Translations under genes and position numbers: made by a program
The notes under the pieces: model-generated
Told to the model about the DNA's origin: nothing
What the model saw: only the letters and a program-made list of their open reading frames with translations
Database searches by the model: none
NCBI RefSeq assembly: GCF_011397635.1
Contig: NC_064770.1
Coordinates: 7,030,826 to 7,094,825, forward strand
DNA from: Epinephelus fuscoguttatus
Lineage: Eukaryota; Chordata; Actinopteri; Perciformes; Serranidae
Direction: 5' to 3'
DNA length: 64,000 nt
Shown here: in pieces, positions 1 through 12,100 of the stretch
How positions within the stretch are numbered: the stretch's first letter is position 1
Layout: every line of letters starts with the position of its first letter

Positions 1-893
1 CAACATGCGCAATGTCTTCAATGGGACACAAAACAACAAATAGAAGCTAACCACTATAAAGTCTGTTTTGTTTCTATGAGGTGAGGTGGTGTTGCTTTCT
101 GCATGTCATTGCCCAGGGACCTTTAATCTCATAATCTACCCATGCTAAAAGAATACTGTTGTCATTCTCCAATTATTTCCAGTCTCTTCCACTTTGCTGT
201 TCCATTGATGATAGCTTTACAGTGATGAAAAAAAAACTGCAAAGCTAAGACTGGAAATGATTAGCAGATGACCACTATGGATAGACATAGTGCTGTGGAA
301 ATGCGATGCTGAATTTACCACGTAAGGTGAGGTAAGGTAAAGTTGATCAGGCAAATCCATCATCATTGATCCTTCTTTGATCGTGCTACTCTTACTATTA
401 TTTGAAATTTTATAAAAATGCATTGCCTCACTGTGTATAATGCACCACGGTGCACTTTTCATGCCACATAATAGATTTCTTACCATAAAAGGAAAGAAAT
501 GAATAAACACTTGTCCTGCACTTTGTGCACCCAACATACATCGTCAAGCTTTTCATTGCACAGAATGCAATGCATGTTGGTGCCAGCAGAAGTCTCAACG
601 GTGTATTTCTCAAAGCTGGGGCAAATAAAAACAAAACGTTCTGCATGGCTGGATACATAGCACTACAGAGAGGTTGGAAAATATGTCTTTGTGGCATACA
701 TGAACTGACTATTCACCTACATGTAAAATATGACTGTAATTATATGTAATTTTTGTGGAGATGACAATCTGCATCAGCATGTCTTATGTGCTATTTTGGC
801 TTGTGCCCCAAACTAGTGTCTTCAGGCAAGAGGGTTAACTTTATTTCATAATATGGTGTGATTTTCATGCATGTGTGTTTGTGTCTGTCTTAC
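1..893. other. praf2 intron 2 (partial), no exon seen
   Basis: This is the part of the praf2 second intron that falls in the window. I looked on the minus strand for the last PRA1-family exon, which normally encodes a HASLRLRNLKNK-like stretch, and did not find it. The short open frames here have no recognisable similarity. Confidence 0.5.
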
Positions 894-1111
894 GCAGTAC
901 AGGGAAGGCTATCCCAAACAGGAACACAGCCACACTTCCCAGCACTGATATGAAGAGGTAACTTGCAGAAAGTATGGCAAACACAGAGATTGATGGGTGG
1001 TTTCTGCGGAAGCGACGAACGGGAGCTTGGTTCTCTGCAACCCAAACAAAGCCCAGGAATAACACGGTGACCACCATCGCCCCGAGACACAACTGGAAGG
1101 GCTGGAAATAC
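894..1111 (-). CDS. praf2: praf2 coding exon 2
   Basis: A 218-nt exon. The acceptor reads CTCTCAG before a G that completes the split glycine codon, and the donor GTAAGA follows FPVL plus one base (phase 1). It encodes residues 60-132, including transmembrane segments 2-4 and the basic loop VRRFRRNHP. Confidence 0.85.
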
Positions 1112-2179
1112 CTGAGAGAAAGGACAGTATGGATGGACAAATGAGACCAACAAAGAAGAAGGGTTGGAAAAAGCTGGTGACATAATTGCAGTGACTTGAC
1201 GTAGATGGCAGAGGAATTGTCAACCAATCCTGTGTGCAGATCCAAACTGATAAAGAATGTATCTTCTCACAAGTACTGTGTGTAGTACTGTCTGTGTATC
1301 AAAAAGGCGGCAACCTATGGGGCTGAAAAATGAAATCAATGTGTAGATGTCAAAAACTGCAGTTCCTTGAATGGCCACTTGAGGCTGGCTCCAAGAGCGA
1401 GTCAATCCTCAGTCTCCCATGTTAAAATGCCCAACTTTACAGCAGAAATAAACATGTTTACAGCCTGCCACAAAAAACGTTTTGGTCTTTTTAGCTAATG
1501 TTCCTGTTAATGACAAATGTACGGGTGGTGAAGTTGCTACCGCAGCAACAGCGTTTCTTAGGTAACATAACAATGATGTAACTCCAGATTCACAGAGTGT
1601 AGCTGTAGCTTTTGCTATTTCTGTGTGTTTTCAGTTCATGAAAGTTAACTGGAACATTTTGGTCGCCTAAAAAAGTCTTGTTGTACTAAAAGGAGTCCAG
1701 GGTTTGAAGTTCTCCGGCACAGTGCCAGATTTCCGGTGCAGGAATATTTTTTTCTTGTGAATATTTTATCATCTTGCCGTAGCAACAGTGATTTAACCAG
1801 TCGTTTTAAAGCAAAGCAAAGTTTCACAGTCTCTCATTCGGTCACGCCACGGACACACCAGACGCAGAACTGAAGCTCAGCACCCAGCAGCGGAGGCAGT
1901 TTTCAGTCGGCGTCCATGTTAACCTATCTGACTGTCCACACAGGCTGGTGAGCAGAGCGGAGCGCCCGCGGAAGCTCACGCACTGCAGCGCTTCAGTTCG
2001 GCATTTGGTCTATTTTTCACATGAGCCATGAGCGCCTCTGTCAAGCTGGATAGAGCGGATCATACCAAACAGGAAGTCAGACACAGAAAAGACGAGAGAA
2101 TCCGGCCAATTTTCAAAATAAAATAAATTTAAAAAATAAAAGCCTGTTTAATTATGATGTTGCTTGTCTGTCTATAAAT

Positions 2180-2229
<50 letters not shown>

Positions 2230-5200
2230 TACAGGTGGGGGGTTGCAATTCACACATACAGAAAGAGAAAGAGGCGGTGTGGTAGAGATAAGTGAGATAA
2301 TTTGTGAAGCCACCGATGAGTTGTCACTTGCAAATTAGCTCAGTCAGATAGAAGATGCTCCTTGGTGTCAGAGGTCGTGAGTTCAAGCTTCAACTGATGA
2401 AAATGTACATTTTAATGCATTCTTGTTGTCTTCCTATTCTGCCACTTGTTGCTCAGAATTGCCTAAAATTGCCCAGCCCCAACCATTTTGTAGTAGCTGA
2501 TGTCCAAATTTTCCTTTTTTGGTGAACTGTTCATATTTCATTATTAAAAACCTTGAAATTGTTATTCTAGCTCTTTGATGTGATACTTGATTGATACTCT
2601 CAAAGTGCACCAGATTAATTCATTTAGACGTCAAATGTTCAAAATTTTCTTCCGGGGGGCATGCCCCCAGAACCCCCTAGCGCAGAATGCCCTCTAAAAA
2701 AAAATTCAGGCACAGGATTTTTTCTTGCTTCAGGCCCTGGGAGTCCGATATTATGTTTTTCCATTAAGTACATTTTCTAAAATGGTTTTAAGCTGGAAAA
2801 AAATAGCATTAGGTTTTTCACAGTTAACCATAGCTGTAAATTTACCATTCTGACCAAGCTAGCAGCTAGCATTAGAGTTATGTCCACCAAATATGGTTAG
2901 TTTACTTCTTGCTCCCAAAATCCAAGATGACGAATGCCAATATACCAAACTTGAGGCTTCAAACAGATGTCCATGAACCAATAAGTGATATCACAGTGGT
3001 TTTGGCCATATTTACACAGTCTACGTTAAAAACACATAAATGAGCCTATTTCATAAACTTGTACAAAGCTTTACAAACACCGTCTTCATGCTCTCTGCTG
3101 TGCTAAACCCATGGCCCACACAGACACTGGATATTGGCAAAGCGGGACTTCCACTCTTTTAAAGCAAAAACTCTGCTCTAATTTGATGACAGCAAAGACA
3201 TTTGTTTGGGAGATCCAGAAAAACCTTTCCAGTGGAACCCTGCCGTGTGACTGCTGTGGCAACTGCTTCCTCCTCCATACACTGCTGCCTCTGATGCCAC
3301 AGCTTTATATTTGGCTTCATTTGGCTTCAGCTGATTGTCTGATCCAACATTAAATCGTAAAGGTAGTTTTCTGGTATCTTGGTGTCAGCTGCTCCCTATC
3401 TGACAGGAAGACACTACTGCCTATGGATCGCTGGGTCCCAGAGTTGGAGACTTTGACTGTCCTAAAAGGTGGGCCTACAAAAAAGGAGGAAGTACAACTT
3501 GTAGTCCAAAACAGGTTCCACAAGATGACACTTTGTTTTATTTATTTTTTTTTTATAGTAGCTGTAAGCAGAGACTTTATTTTAAGGATTTTAATGTCAT
3601 TCATATACATGTACTCCCCACACTAAACCATAGGTGTCAGGTTAAAATCTGAGGAGTTACCCCTTAAAATTAAACTATATTTAGGAGCTGTTTGCTATAT
3701 TTCCGGATTTATTTCCCTTTTCAGCTCTGTGTCTGCAATTTTAGTTGCTTCCTCTTAGCTGCATGCTGCTTACAGTCTGGCACCTGGCTGCTACCTTTTT
3801 ATAAAGTCCCGATTTCATCTGCACGCTGTGCCCTGAAACACCATGAACACAGCAAAATATGAAGAAAATAAGAGCATGAGTCTGTACATTGTTTTTAGTA
3901 AAATTCTTCAAATTATACCTTTAAAGATTTACGTCTTCAGTAGGAACCAATGAGCTTGGAGCTGGGAGCCAGACGGACAACCACAAGGTTGGATTTTGGC
4001 TGTGTCTGAAATCCCTCATTCACTGTCTAACAGTGGGGGTGGAGGAAAAAAAATGCTGGCTGCAGGGTTATCAGCTGAAAGCCACCCTGATGTTTCGCTC
4101 CTTTAACCCCAGAACTTCTCTAGGTGGTGGACCAGCAGCAGGGACGTCTCCCTACCGCCTCCTGCAACCAGCCAGTGCACTGTTTATCTGAAAAATAAAA
4201 AAGGTTGTGACCTGGCCACTGCTGAAGTACCAAGAACCCAGCAGCCAGACCAACTTTCTCATTTTAAAGGGCCAGTGTGTAAAATGGGTTGAAAACAGTG
4301 ACATCAGTGGTCAAATTCTAGATTGCAGGGCTCACTCGCTCACCCCTCCCGTCGGGTAAATGACGGTGGCCTCGTAGGACCAAAAGCCTTGCGCAGACAC
4401 AAGTTTTGCAGGAGCAGGTCTATCTAGCGACGAGGTGAATATTTATTTAGAAATCTAAACCATGTTACAATATTGTAATGAGTCACTCACGAGCAGGAGA
4501 CCAGAGTAGCGTTCAGGAAAAAGGCCAGTTTATTTGAGCACTCCAAAAACTCTGGTAACACTCCACTCCGTCCCAAACTCTGACTCTTCTAGCAGCCCTC
4601 CCCTCTCTGCACCACCAATCTCCAGCCCGCACACTGACTGACAGCTTACCACACTCACCAGTAAATGTTCTGTTATAATGTCAATGTTCTTTGAGTTAAT
4701 GGCATGTTTGGGATTGAATGAGTATAGGTAGGGGGGCGGGGTGCGAGAGTGACGGGGACGAGGGCTGTGTGAGTGTGCGTGCTGGTGTATGAGCAAGCTG
4801 GAGGAGAGAGCAACAGTGCACAGTTGGAGTTACAGCTAAATTCTTGTTTGTTGGTTGTTTTGGCGTAGTTACGGCCAACAGTAACCTGCACTGTTCAGTA
4901 ATAAACGGTGGTTTTAGCTGTACTGAATCCAATCAGCAGGGCACATAAGAGTAACGTTACTGCTACCCTATTGTCTGTTATTGACATAAGACTAAAATTT
5001 TCAGTACGTCCTGCGCTGTGATCCATGGAGGGATACACCGGTGAGCAGGCACAGACGTAGCCTGTAAACAAAACTCAGCTGTTTATTTAGCGTAGCAATA
5101 TCTCCGGACTATAGTTGCTGCAATGGACGACTTTGAACGCGATTTTGAAGAGTTTCTTGTAGCGGACACAGACCCAGAGCCATACCTGTTTGAGCCGGAG

Positions 5201-6352
5201 CATACAGATGAGGAACTTGGATGCTGAGCGGGCGAGAAGAGAGGCTGAATCCTCCACTCCCATTTTGCTGCACAGAATGGGATTCGGTGCTACTGCTACC
5301 ATCGTTGGGGAGATATATCACCAGGAGGAAAAGCGCCGCAGAAAGTGCATCATAAGGAGTGAAGTTGCGTCTTCTTTTCCTCGCAGATGACGGTTCGGGT
5401 TCATTCTCTCCTGTTGCATGGTAAGTGTGGTCCATTCGCAAACTGTATAACTAAAAAAACTTTTCACTACTCTCTATCGACGAACTACTAACACTCTCTG
5501 CTGTTTCCTCCTCCTCCTTCCTTCCTTCCGCTGTCTTCGTTGGTTTATTTATACACATGAAACGCGTTCTCTGGCTGGCTGGATTGTCCGCTGGGGCTGC
5601 CTTACATACATGGCAGTGCCCGATGGCGACCTCTCTAAAGCAAGGCCCTTGCTATATACATATATATCAAAGCATAATTATAAGGCTACGAAAACCAAAC
5701 GAATTTTATTTTATAGCTATTATACACTTGTATAAACATATTAATGGGTAGAATATTCAGATTCAGATTTGACAATAAACCATGCCAAATATTACACACT
5801 GGCCCTTTAAAACTTAACAGTACACTAAAATGTTTGTGAAAACACCTGAGGTGAGAAATAGGTAATGCGGTATCAGAAAGTTACCAGTCTGACAGACTGA
5901 CCACAGCTCATGGAGCAATTGCCATGTCTGACAGCTGCTTAAGGGACTCCTCACCTCTGATTGGTTGTTTTCCATCATTACTACCTTTACTCAAGTCAAA
6001 CATCTGAACAGCCTACTCCTTCCACCACTGTCTATAGAGGAGCGTGTGAAACATCAGCTGTGTCACAGGACTGTCTTTTGCATCTATATGAAATGTGACG
6101 TATTGTATGGTGAAATCATTAGCAGACAGTGTTGTGCATTCAGTGAACACCAGTTTTTGTTTCGGTATGGGAATTTCTGAGGGCTCTATAGGCTTATAAA
6201 GCATCGATTTTTACATCCAATAAGGTAAAGTCTGCTCTGTAATGTGTCTGTGTGCACACGACGCTGGGGCACACGGCTCATTCTTGCTGCTGTTGGAAAA
6301 AAATCACATCCTGAGTTCCCAGTGATTACTCCTGACTTCCAGTATGTTCGTT

Positions 6353-6397
<45 letters not shown>

Positions 6398-6598
6398 ACG
6401 TCAGAATAATGAAACTTACCCCACTATGAGCAGGATACCCACAGCGGACAGGAGATAATTGCTCTGGTAGTACAGCAGGTTGTTGATGATGCGGTTGTTC
6501 CAGCGGTCCAGATCGCGCACGTCGGGCACCGCGAACCGGGCCGAGCTCAGGAGAAAATCCTCCAGGCTCCGGAGGGGTGGCGGCTGTACGGCTGCCAT
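894..6598 (-). CDS. praf2: PRA1 family protein 2-like gene, 3' end missing (join of 6598-6420 and 1111-894)
   Basis: Two exons encode the first 132 residues of a PRA1-family membrane protein; family members are usually about 178-188 residues, so the last exon lies beyond the left edge. Residues 7-25 (PPLRSLEDF and SARFAVPD) and the core NNLLYYQSNYLL (39-50) are hallmarks of PRAF2 and ARL6IP5. Hydrophobic segments lie at about 48-60, 67-85, 101-118 and 119-132, consistent with the four-helix PRA1 domain. PPLR, SAR.A.PD and VRR.RR.HP fit PRAF2 better than ARL6IP5. Known family role: ER/Golgi membrane proteins that affect export and trafficking of transporters and receptors. The splice join is phase 2, rebuilding a glycine (residue 60). 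The start is the first ATG of a frame whose N-terminus aligns with the family. ARL6IP5 is the main alternative. Confidence 0.82.
1340..1640. repeat. dispersed repeat, copy A (partner at 54150-55190)
   Basis: Shares several blocks with the 54.1-55.2 kb region: GGCCACTTGAGGCTGGCTCC, AAATAAACATGTTTACAGC, AGTTGCTACCGC followed by TTAGGTAACATA, and TTCTGTGTGTTTTCAG. The class is not determined. This copy is uninterrupted and serves as the pre-insertion reference for the second copy. Confidence 0.6.
2184..2225. repeat. (GA)n microsatellite
   Basis: An uninterrupted run of about 21 GA units in praf2 intron 1. Confidence 0.95.
2332..2400 (+). repeat. tRNA-like remnant, possible SINE head
   Basis: TTAGCTCAGTCAGATAGA resembles a pol III A box, and GGTCGTGAGTTCAAGC about 35 nt further on resembles a B box. 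The acceptor stem does not close and the anticodon arm is damaged, so it is a tRNA pseudogene or the head of a tRNA-derived SINE rather than a working tRNA. Confidence 0.4.
4263..5811. mobile_element. 1.55-kb DNA transposon with perfect 20-bp TIRs
   Basis: TTTAAAGGGCCAGTGTGTAA at 4263-4282 is repeated as an exact reverse complement at 5792-5811. The interior is not obviously repetitive and holds a short decayed frame at 5123 that resembles fish P2X7-like proteins. The TTTAAAGGGCC terminus is a pattern I associate with fish nonautonomous elements. No transposase is recognisable inside. Confidence 0.8.
5123..5227 (+). pseudogene. fragment resembling fish transposon-borne P2X7-like proteins
   Basis: An ATG at 5123 opens a 34-residue acidic frame starting MDDFERDFEEFL and containing PYLFEPEHTDEEL, then a stop at 5225. 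The PYLFEPEYT(D/E)EEL motif is, from memory, characteristic of the many fish predictions named 'P2X purinoceptor 7-like', which occur inside DNA transposons. The frame breaks straight after the motif, so this is a remnant captured by or belonging to the surrounding TIR element. Confidence 0.45.
6356..6395. repeat. (GA)n microsatellite beside praf2 exon 1 donor
   Basis: About 20 GA units ending 24 nt from the exon 1 donor. In the transcript this is a CU-rich tract just downstream of the 5' splice site. Confidence 0.95.
6420..6598 (-). CDS. praf2: praf2 coding exon 1
   Basis: 179 nt encoding residues 1-59 plus two bases of a split glycine codon. The ATG is the complement of 6596-6598 and the donor is GTAAGT. 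It encodes MAAVQPPPLR, the conserved NNLLYYQSNYLL motif and the start of the first membrane segment. Confidence 0.87.
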
Positions 6599-6790
6599 CT
6601 TTCTTAAACGATAGTAAACACGATTTCCCAGAATGCAACACGGGGAAAGGGGGCGGACGCAAGGGTTGTGTGTGTGTGTGTGTGTCACTCCCTCAGTTTG
6701 TAGCGAGGCGCGTGCCCGAGCATCGAGAACGCGCGTTCGGTCCCGCAGTAATGGGGGAACATGAAATATTGGTTCCAATAGCCTATCTGT
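6599..6790 (-). promoter_or_regulatory. praf2 promoter / 5' UTR region with ZNF143-like site
   Basis: Immediately upstream of the praf2 ATG. TTTCCCAGAATGCAAC (about 6624-6639) matches the core of the ZNF143/THAP11 motif (TTCCCAGAATGC). A GC box (GGGGGCGG, about 6649-6656), a short TG run and a CG-rich stretch to 6750 follow. This fits a TATA-less housekeeping promoter; the transcription start is not visible. Confidence 0.55.
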
Positions 6791-6936
6791 GATTACAACT
6801 TCTTCATAACGTGTTTGGGTAGCTTGTCTTATTCATATGCAAATCTAAAATAGGACTGATGTATGAATGATAGCTTACAGTTACATATAGCCTATACTCT
6901 TCTGCAGCCTATATTCAGTGTTATTATACATATATG

Positions 6937-6939
<3 letters not shown>

Positions 6940-6967
<28 letters not shown>
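6940..6967. repeat. (TG)n microsatellite
   Basis: TG run followed by a short TATATA stretch between praf2 and copz2. Confidence 0.9.
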
Positions 6968-6970
<3 letters not shown>

Positions 6971-7054
6971 CACCCATGTGTGTATATATATATATATGCA
7001 TTTAAACCCATATGCTACTGTTTTATTGTTATTGATTTTTTTTATTTTTTGTGA

Positions 7055-7665
7055 TGTTATCCATCCATTTTCATCTAGCAAAACACCACAGATGCTCTCC
7101 GGCTCCTCCTGGGGACCACAAGGCGTTCTCAGGCCACATGAGATATATAATCCCTCCAGTATGTTCTGGGTCTGCCCTGGGGCCTCCTATCAGTGGGACG
7201 TGCCTGCAACACCTCTAACAGGAGGCCTCTAGGGGGCGTCTTAGTCAGATGCCCCAACCATTGCAACTGACCCCTTTCAAAGCGAAGGAGCAGCGGCTCT
7301 TCTCCGAGCTCCCTCTGGATGCCTATGTCTGAAGTTGAGCCCAGTCCCAGGCTACATGTATTCATGATCTCGTTCTTTCGGTCACTACCCCAGAGCTCAT
7401 GACCATGGGTTGGGATGTAGATGGATCAGTAAATGGAAAGCTTCACCTTCTGGCTCAGCTCCCTCTTCACTACAATGGTGTGGCACAGTGCCTGAATCAC
7501 TGCAGACACTGCACCAAACCGCCAATCCATCTCATGCTCCATTTTACCTTCACTCATGAATAAGACCCTGAGATACTTGAACTCCTTCACTTGAGGCAGT
7601 AACTCTCCCCCAATCACTATTAGTGTTAGTATTAGTATTATTTTGTGTCTACATGTTTTATCCAT
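7055..7665 (-). mobile_element. 5'-truncated LINE (reverse transcriptase C-terminal region)
   Basis: On the minus strand, 7665-7426 encodes a tract with VKEFKYLRVLF, MDWRFGAVSAV and KRELSQKVKLSIY, and after a frame change 7365-7129 encodes REL.EEPLLLRFERGQLQWLGHL, PPRGLLLEV and RRPQGRPRTYWRDYIS. This order is the C-terminal end of the ORF2-type protein of a very common fish non-LTR retrotransposon. Frame changes and stops show it is dead. The ATCCATCCATTTT near 7060 looks like the usual 3' tail. The exact clade is not assigned. Confidence 0.75.
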
Positions 7666-8159
7666 GAAAAAAAAACCTTGGGTAAAAATATTTTAAGAGA
7701 AAGCTTGCTATAAAGACTTGAGGCGAGAATCGAGAGGCTAGAGTACACCATTCATCTGCATAATGGAAATAGGAGCCAGTTTTATATGCAGCTTGCTCCA
7801 TATAAAGGGCACTTTCCCCTCACTTTCCTTGGTTTGGTTCATATAGTCTGGTGTGAAATCCATCAGTTGAATGCTGACAGTATAGCTGGACCAAGACCAC
7901 CCGTGCTAGTCTCTGTCCAGTTTCACTGGTGTCCGATTTTAGCATTAAATCCACCTGATTATCCCTTTAACAAAGACTCGAGACTTGTCACTTCCTAAAA
8001 CAATGAATTGGTCCCACCTCTGCAACGGGCTAATAATAGTTTGCTCTATCAGGTTTGGCCACAGAGACAATTAATAGTTGTAGTTTAGTAGTTTTTATGG
8101 AATTTGTTGAAATATGAAAATAGAGAATATCATAGCCTCATTGTAAAATCATGAACATA

Positions 8160-8415
8160 ACGGTGAACTGAAAAATCACAGCAGCCTCGGAAGGAGAAGA
8201 CTTTTATTTTGAAAGAGCCAGAGAGCGAAAGGATAAGACTGTCGGGAGCGCGCTCTGCTCTGGACTGACCGGTTGGCTGCTGCGGGAACGGGCGCGCGCC
8301 CGGGCGGCTCCGTAAAAAAAAAAAAAAAAAAAAAAAAAGAAAGCGGTGATCTCGGTGTGACAGCTCAGAGCTGTCCACGTCAACACACCGAGCGAGCACG
8401 GCGGCGGCGGCAGCG
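8160..8415 (+). promoter_or_regulatory. copz2 promoter and 5' UTR region, with a 25-nt A tract
   Basis: CG-rich sequence surrounds the first copz2 exon, including GCGCGCGCCCGGGCGG at about 8291 and a GCGGCGGCGGCAGCG run just before the ATG. An uninterrupted run of 25 A (8314-8338) sits about 80 nt upstream of the ATG, in the promoter or the 5' UTR. CG-rich sequence continues to about 8640. No TATA box is evident. Confidence 0.55.
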
Positions 8416-8433
8416 ATGGACTCCACGTCTCTG
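8416..8433 (+). CDS. copz2: copz2 exon 1 (MDSTSL)
   Basis: Encodes only MDSTSL before a GTGAGC donor in phase 0. The next exon starts EPSLYTVK, and the result matches the COPZ1-type start in which six residues precede EPSLYT. The short exon inside a CG-rich start region supports this ATG. Confidence 0.85.
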
Positions 8434-9110
8434 GTGAGCCTCTCCGCCGTTACAGCGGGCTCCGAGCCGACACCATGAGTTTGGGGTTCGAGGGGTTTTA
8501 TTTGCTCGGCAGTTTGTGTAGTATTTTATACTCCGTATATTAGTGCGCGAGACATTTGTTGCATTATGGCAGTTTCGGTGGTGGGCATTACCGGAGAGGG
8601 AGGTGGGGGCAGGAACGGGGCTTGTCTGCAGATTGTTCATTAACCAGGAACAGGTTTGATTTCTTCTTTAATTCATGAATGTGTGCGTGATCCGGACTGT
8701 GGCCGTCATGTTCTGTGATGTGGACGCGCAGGCCTGATCTGGTCACAGTGTTTCACATGCAGCCAGCGCGTCTGTAACACAGCTTTTTTTCCTTCTATGT
8801 GTGTAAAAATAGTCCAGATTGTGTGTGCTGGTTACAGCGCGACAACTTGTTAGGGTGTTAACTTAACTCCATTACAATAGACTGGGTGAGCCACAGCTGT
8901 TATCCACTTATCCACACAGAGTCCAGTGCAGAGCGCAACAGGACACAACTCTAAGCCGCGGCTTCAGTTCTGCACGATCACTTCACTGTCTGCAGTATAT
9001 CACACACGAGGAGAAGTTAAAGCAGCTCTGTGGGTTTAAATGTCTGCTTATGTTGAGCATATGTGCACGGATCGGTTGACGTGTAGAGCAGAGTAGGTGC
9101 CACGTCCACT

Positions 9111-9162
<52 letters not shown>

Positions 9163-12100
9163 TCACTCTTTACTCTCCATCTTCTCTCACATTTACTCCA
9201 ACGCTTTGTGCCAATGTCTGTCTCTTTCTGTTCACTCTCTCTCAGTACTGCAGTACATTTACTCAAGTAATGTACTTGAAGTATTTTAATTGACTACCGC
9301 CATTTAATTCCACTCCATTACTGAGGTAAATATTGTACTCTAAGGGACTGTTCGTTATTTATTAGGGGGGAGGGGTGGTGCCAAAAGGGGGTGGCATGTC
9401 CAATATTTTTTTAAGCACTGGGAAGGGACTCATGTTTTTTTTTTTTTTAAATTTTGGCCCAGGAGAGGGGCTAACAAATTTAAATGGTTGCATTTTGTAT
9501 TTATCTTACAGCCAATTTTCAAAGCAAACATGCTGAAGTAATTTTTGCTTTGAAAAATCGCCAAAATTACACCATGTGTCATAGCCAGAAACTGTAAAAA
9601 CAGCGATTATCTTTTTTTGCTTATTTGTTTGTGTGTTATTGACAGTTCAGTTCATATTTTTAATTTCAGAGAAAACTTGCCTCCCCTAAGCCGCTCCCAG
9701 GCTTAGGGGAGGGCGCTGGCTCGTTGTAGGTGCTTTGGTCCTGCTCTGTACCACACCCAGACCATTTTGGAGGGGGTCTGTCCGCTGAGGAGTAGTGCAC
9801 TTTTGTTTCTATGATTTACTTTACTTTACTTATTTTCCTTTCTGTAAAGAGGGAGGGAGGTAAGCTTGGCCAACCCTAACCCTGGTCAGGTAGGTAGGGA
9901 CAAAACCAGAAATGATCTGATTTTGAAATTTTTGACGGTCTTTGGAGACAGTACAAAACAAAAAATAACCAAATTTGAGTTTAAAACAGTGATATTTCAT
10001 CAAAATCACTTAATTCTACATCTTATTTAAAATGTGGCCCAACATAAACAGTTTGCATGCACTAACCAGCTTGCACGACAAGAGTAAAAACCCAAGGCTT
10101 TGTTTTTAACTCCAGGATTTCATCACTAACTTGCAATTTTCAAACATCAAAGGATATGTTATAAAAATCTAACAACTAATATATGGTGGAGGGAGGGTCG
10201 TGCATTTTCTGCCAGTCACTCATGGAGGCTCAAAAAACAAACAGAAAAAAGAAACAAAGTCACAACCCAGCCACCCCCCTTCTCTGATAAGTTATGAACA
10301 CTCCCTAAGGTATGTGTAACTTAAGTACAGTACTGTGCTTAAGTACATCCATGATGCTGCTTCTACTTTAGGGAAGTATTTTAATTTTTACTCCTCCACA
10401 TTTATCCGATAGTTACTTTACCACTGAGTGTTCCATATACAAAACATAGTATTACTTCGCAGTACTCAACAGTAATTCAAACTAGCTCCACCTAGACCCC
10501 CCAACGGTAAAATTCTACTTTGACGTTCATGCATTAGTAACAATAGTCAAAAATATAATATGCAACATTATACACTAACACTTCAATGGCCCACTTCTCT
10601 GCACTACATTTATTTTTGATATCTGAAATGCATTTTTCCTCCATAAATAAGATTTTTTTGGGGGATGCAGAGTGCTTTTAGTAAAAGGTCTGAATGTGAG
10701 GCACTGTTGCTGGTTGGCTGGGCCCCTTGTGTGTGGAGTTTGCATGTCCTCTCTTTAAGGGTTCTCCAGCTTCCTCTCACAGTCCAAAGACAGGCATGTC
10801 AGTTGGTGACCAAATTGGTTGTAGGTGTAATTATGAAGGGTTGTCTGTCTCAGCCATGTGATAGTCTGGCAACCTGTCCACGATGTACCCCACCTCTTGC
10901 CCAATGTCAGCTGGGATAGGCTCCAGACTCCCTGCAACCCTAATTAGGATAAGCAGCTAATGATAACGAATGAATGATGAATACAAGATCTGAATACTGT
11001 TTCTACCAGTTAGATCAGCTCCACCTTGGCCAACTGCAACAGTAAGATGCTTTTTACATGTTAATACATGAATGATAATAATCCAGAAATGGAATGTGTA
11101 TTCATTTAACAGTGCAGCTGCATAATGAGTACCTCTACATTTGATACATTAAAGCAGCATTATTTGTAAGAAAAAGTAGCACATTCTCTCTTTGAATGCA
11201 TCTCATATAACATGTCCTTGCTCAAATGAATACACTCAGGGCTTTTGCCTTTAGAGTCTCACTTGGTCTGGTTTATGACCAGCAGCTTGGTGGCTGAACT
11301 GACCTGAATTAAGCAAACTTTAGATATCACTGTGTAACTGACATCACACACTTCCTGCAGCTCTCCCTTTGTTGTCCCGAGCCCCTCCCACCAGATGACC
11401 AGAGGCGTGTGTGTTTTCAAATACATTGATGTATTTAGTTTCATTTCATTGTCGAGATCTCTCTCTGTTTATCAGACCACAACTTGGACAAGAATTAGCA
11501 AACTAACATTTGCCACCTCACTGTCCCTTTGCCTTGCTCCTCACTGCTATGAACCGCTTCCCAGGGAGAGCGTGCCGGCTGCTTGTATTTCTTTCAACCA
11601 ATCACAGTCGTTCTTGGCGGTGCCACAGCAACAGTGCGCTTGCAAAAATATTGCCGGGGGGAAACAGGTTTTGGTGTAACACGCCCACAAAAATATTGCC
11701 TACAGGACGCGAACCATGGCAGAAAAATGGCTACATTCCCGCAAGATCAAACACCGCAAAAGTTAGTAAAGGATGTGTTGAAAACTGCAACCAGAGGCGG
11801 TAGGGCGGGACTTCAGCAGGTGGCTCGTTCCGCCCAATGAGAGGCTGATCTTTGCAGCGAACTTCCACCCACTCAGACTAGTGGCGGGGTTGAGGTGGAC
11901 GACACACTGTGGTGCGAGGCTCCTTCTAACATTAGCCAAACATGAATGTAAGGCCACAGCCATGAGCCTTTGGCTGTGGTTGGCAGTTGCTAAACTGTTA
12001 GCGACATTCTCTCTCCATCTCCAAAATGCTTTACAAATTTTGACACGTTTTATTTCATGTATTTTCAGACTCTCTTTTAGGATCTTGTTTTGATTAGTCT

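Larger units (their letters stand above)
1112..6419 (-). other. praf2 intron 1
   Basis: A 5.3-kb intron with a GTAAGT donor and CTCTCAG acceptor. It contains a repeat copy (1340-1640), a CG-rich patch (about 1850-2030), a GA microsatellite, a tRNA-like remnant, a fragment near 2650-2690 resembling a dispersed fish repeat, and a complete TIR transposon (4263-5811). I see no host exon between 2400 and 4260 or between 5812 and 6350. Confidence 0.7.

Noticed and set aside
865..1245. Full 126-codon minus-strand frame over praf2 exon 2, and its two shadow frames
   Set aside because: Only 894-1111 is exon; the residues outside it run through splice sites into intron. The other two frames are shadows.
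8130..8640. Minus-strand frames over the copz2 start region
   Set aside because: Created by CG-rich and poly-A sequence opposite exon 1; contain a run of Phe and no known motif.
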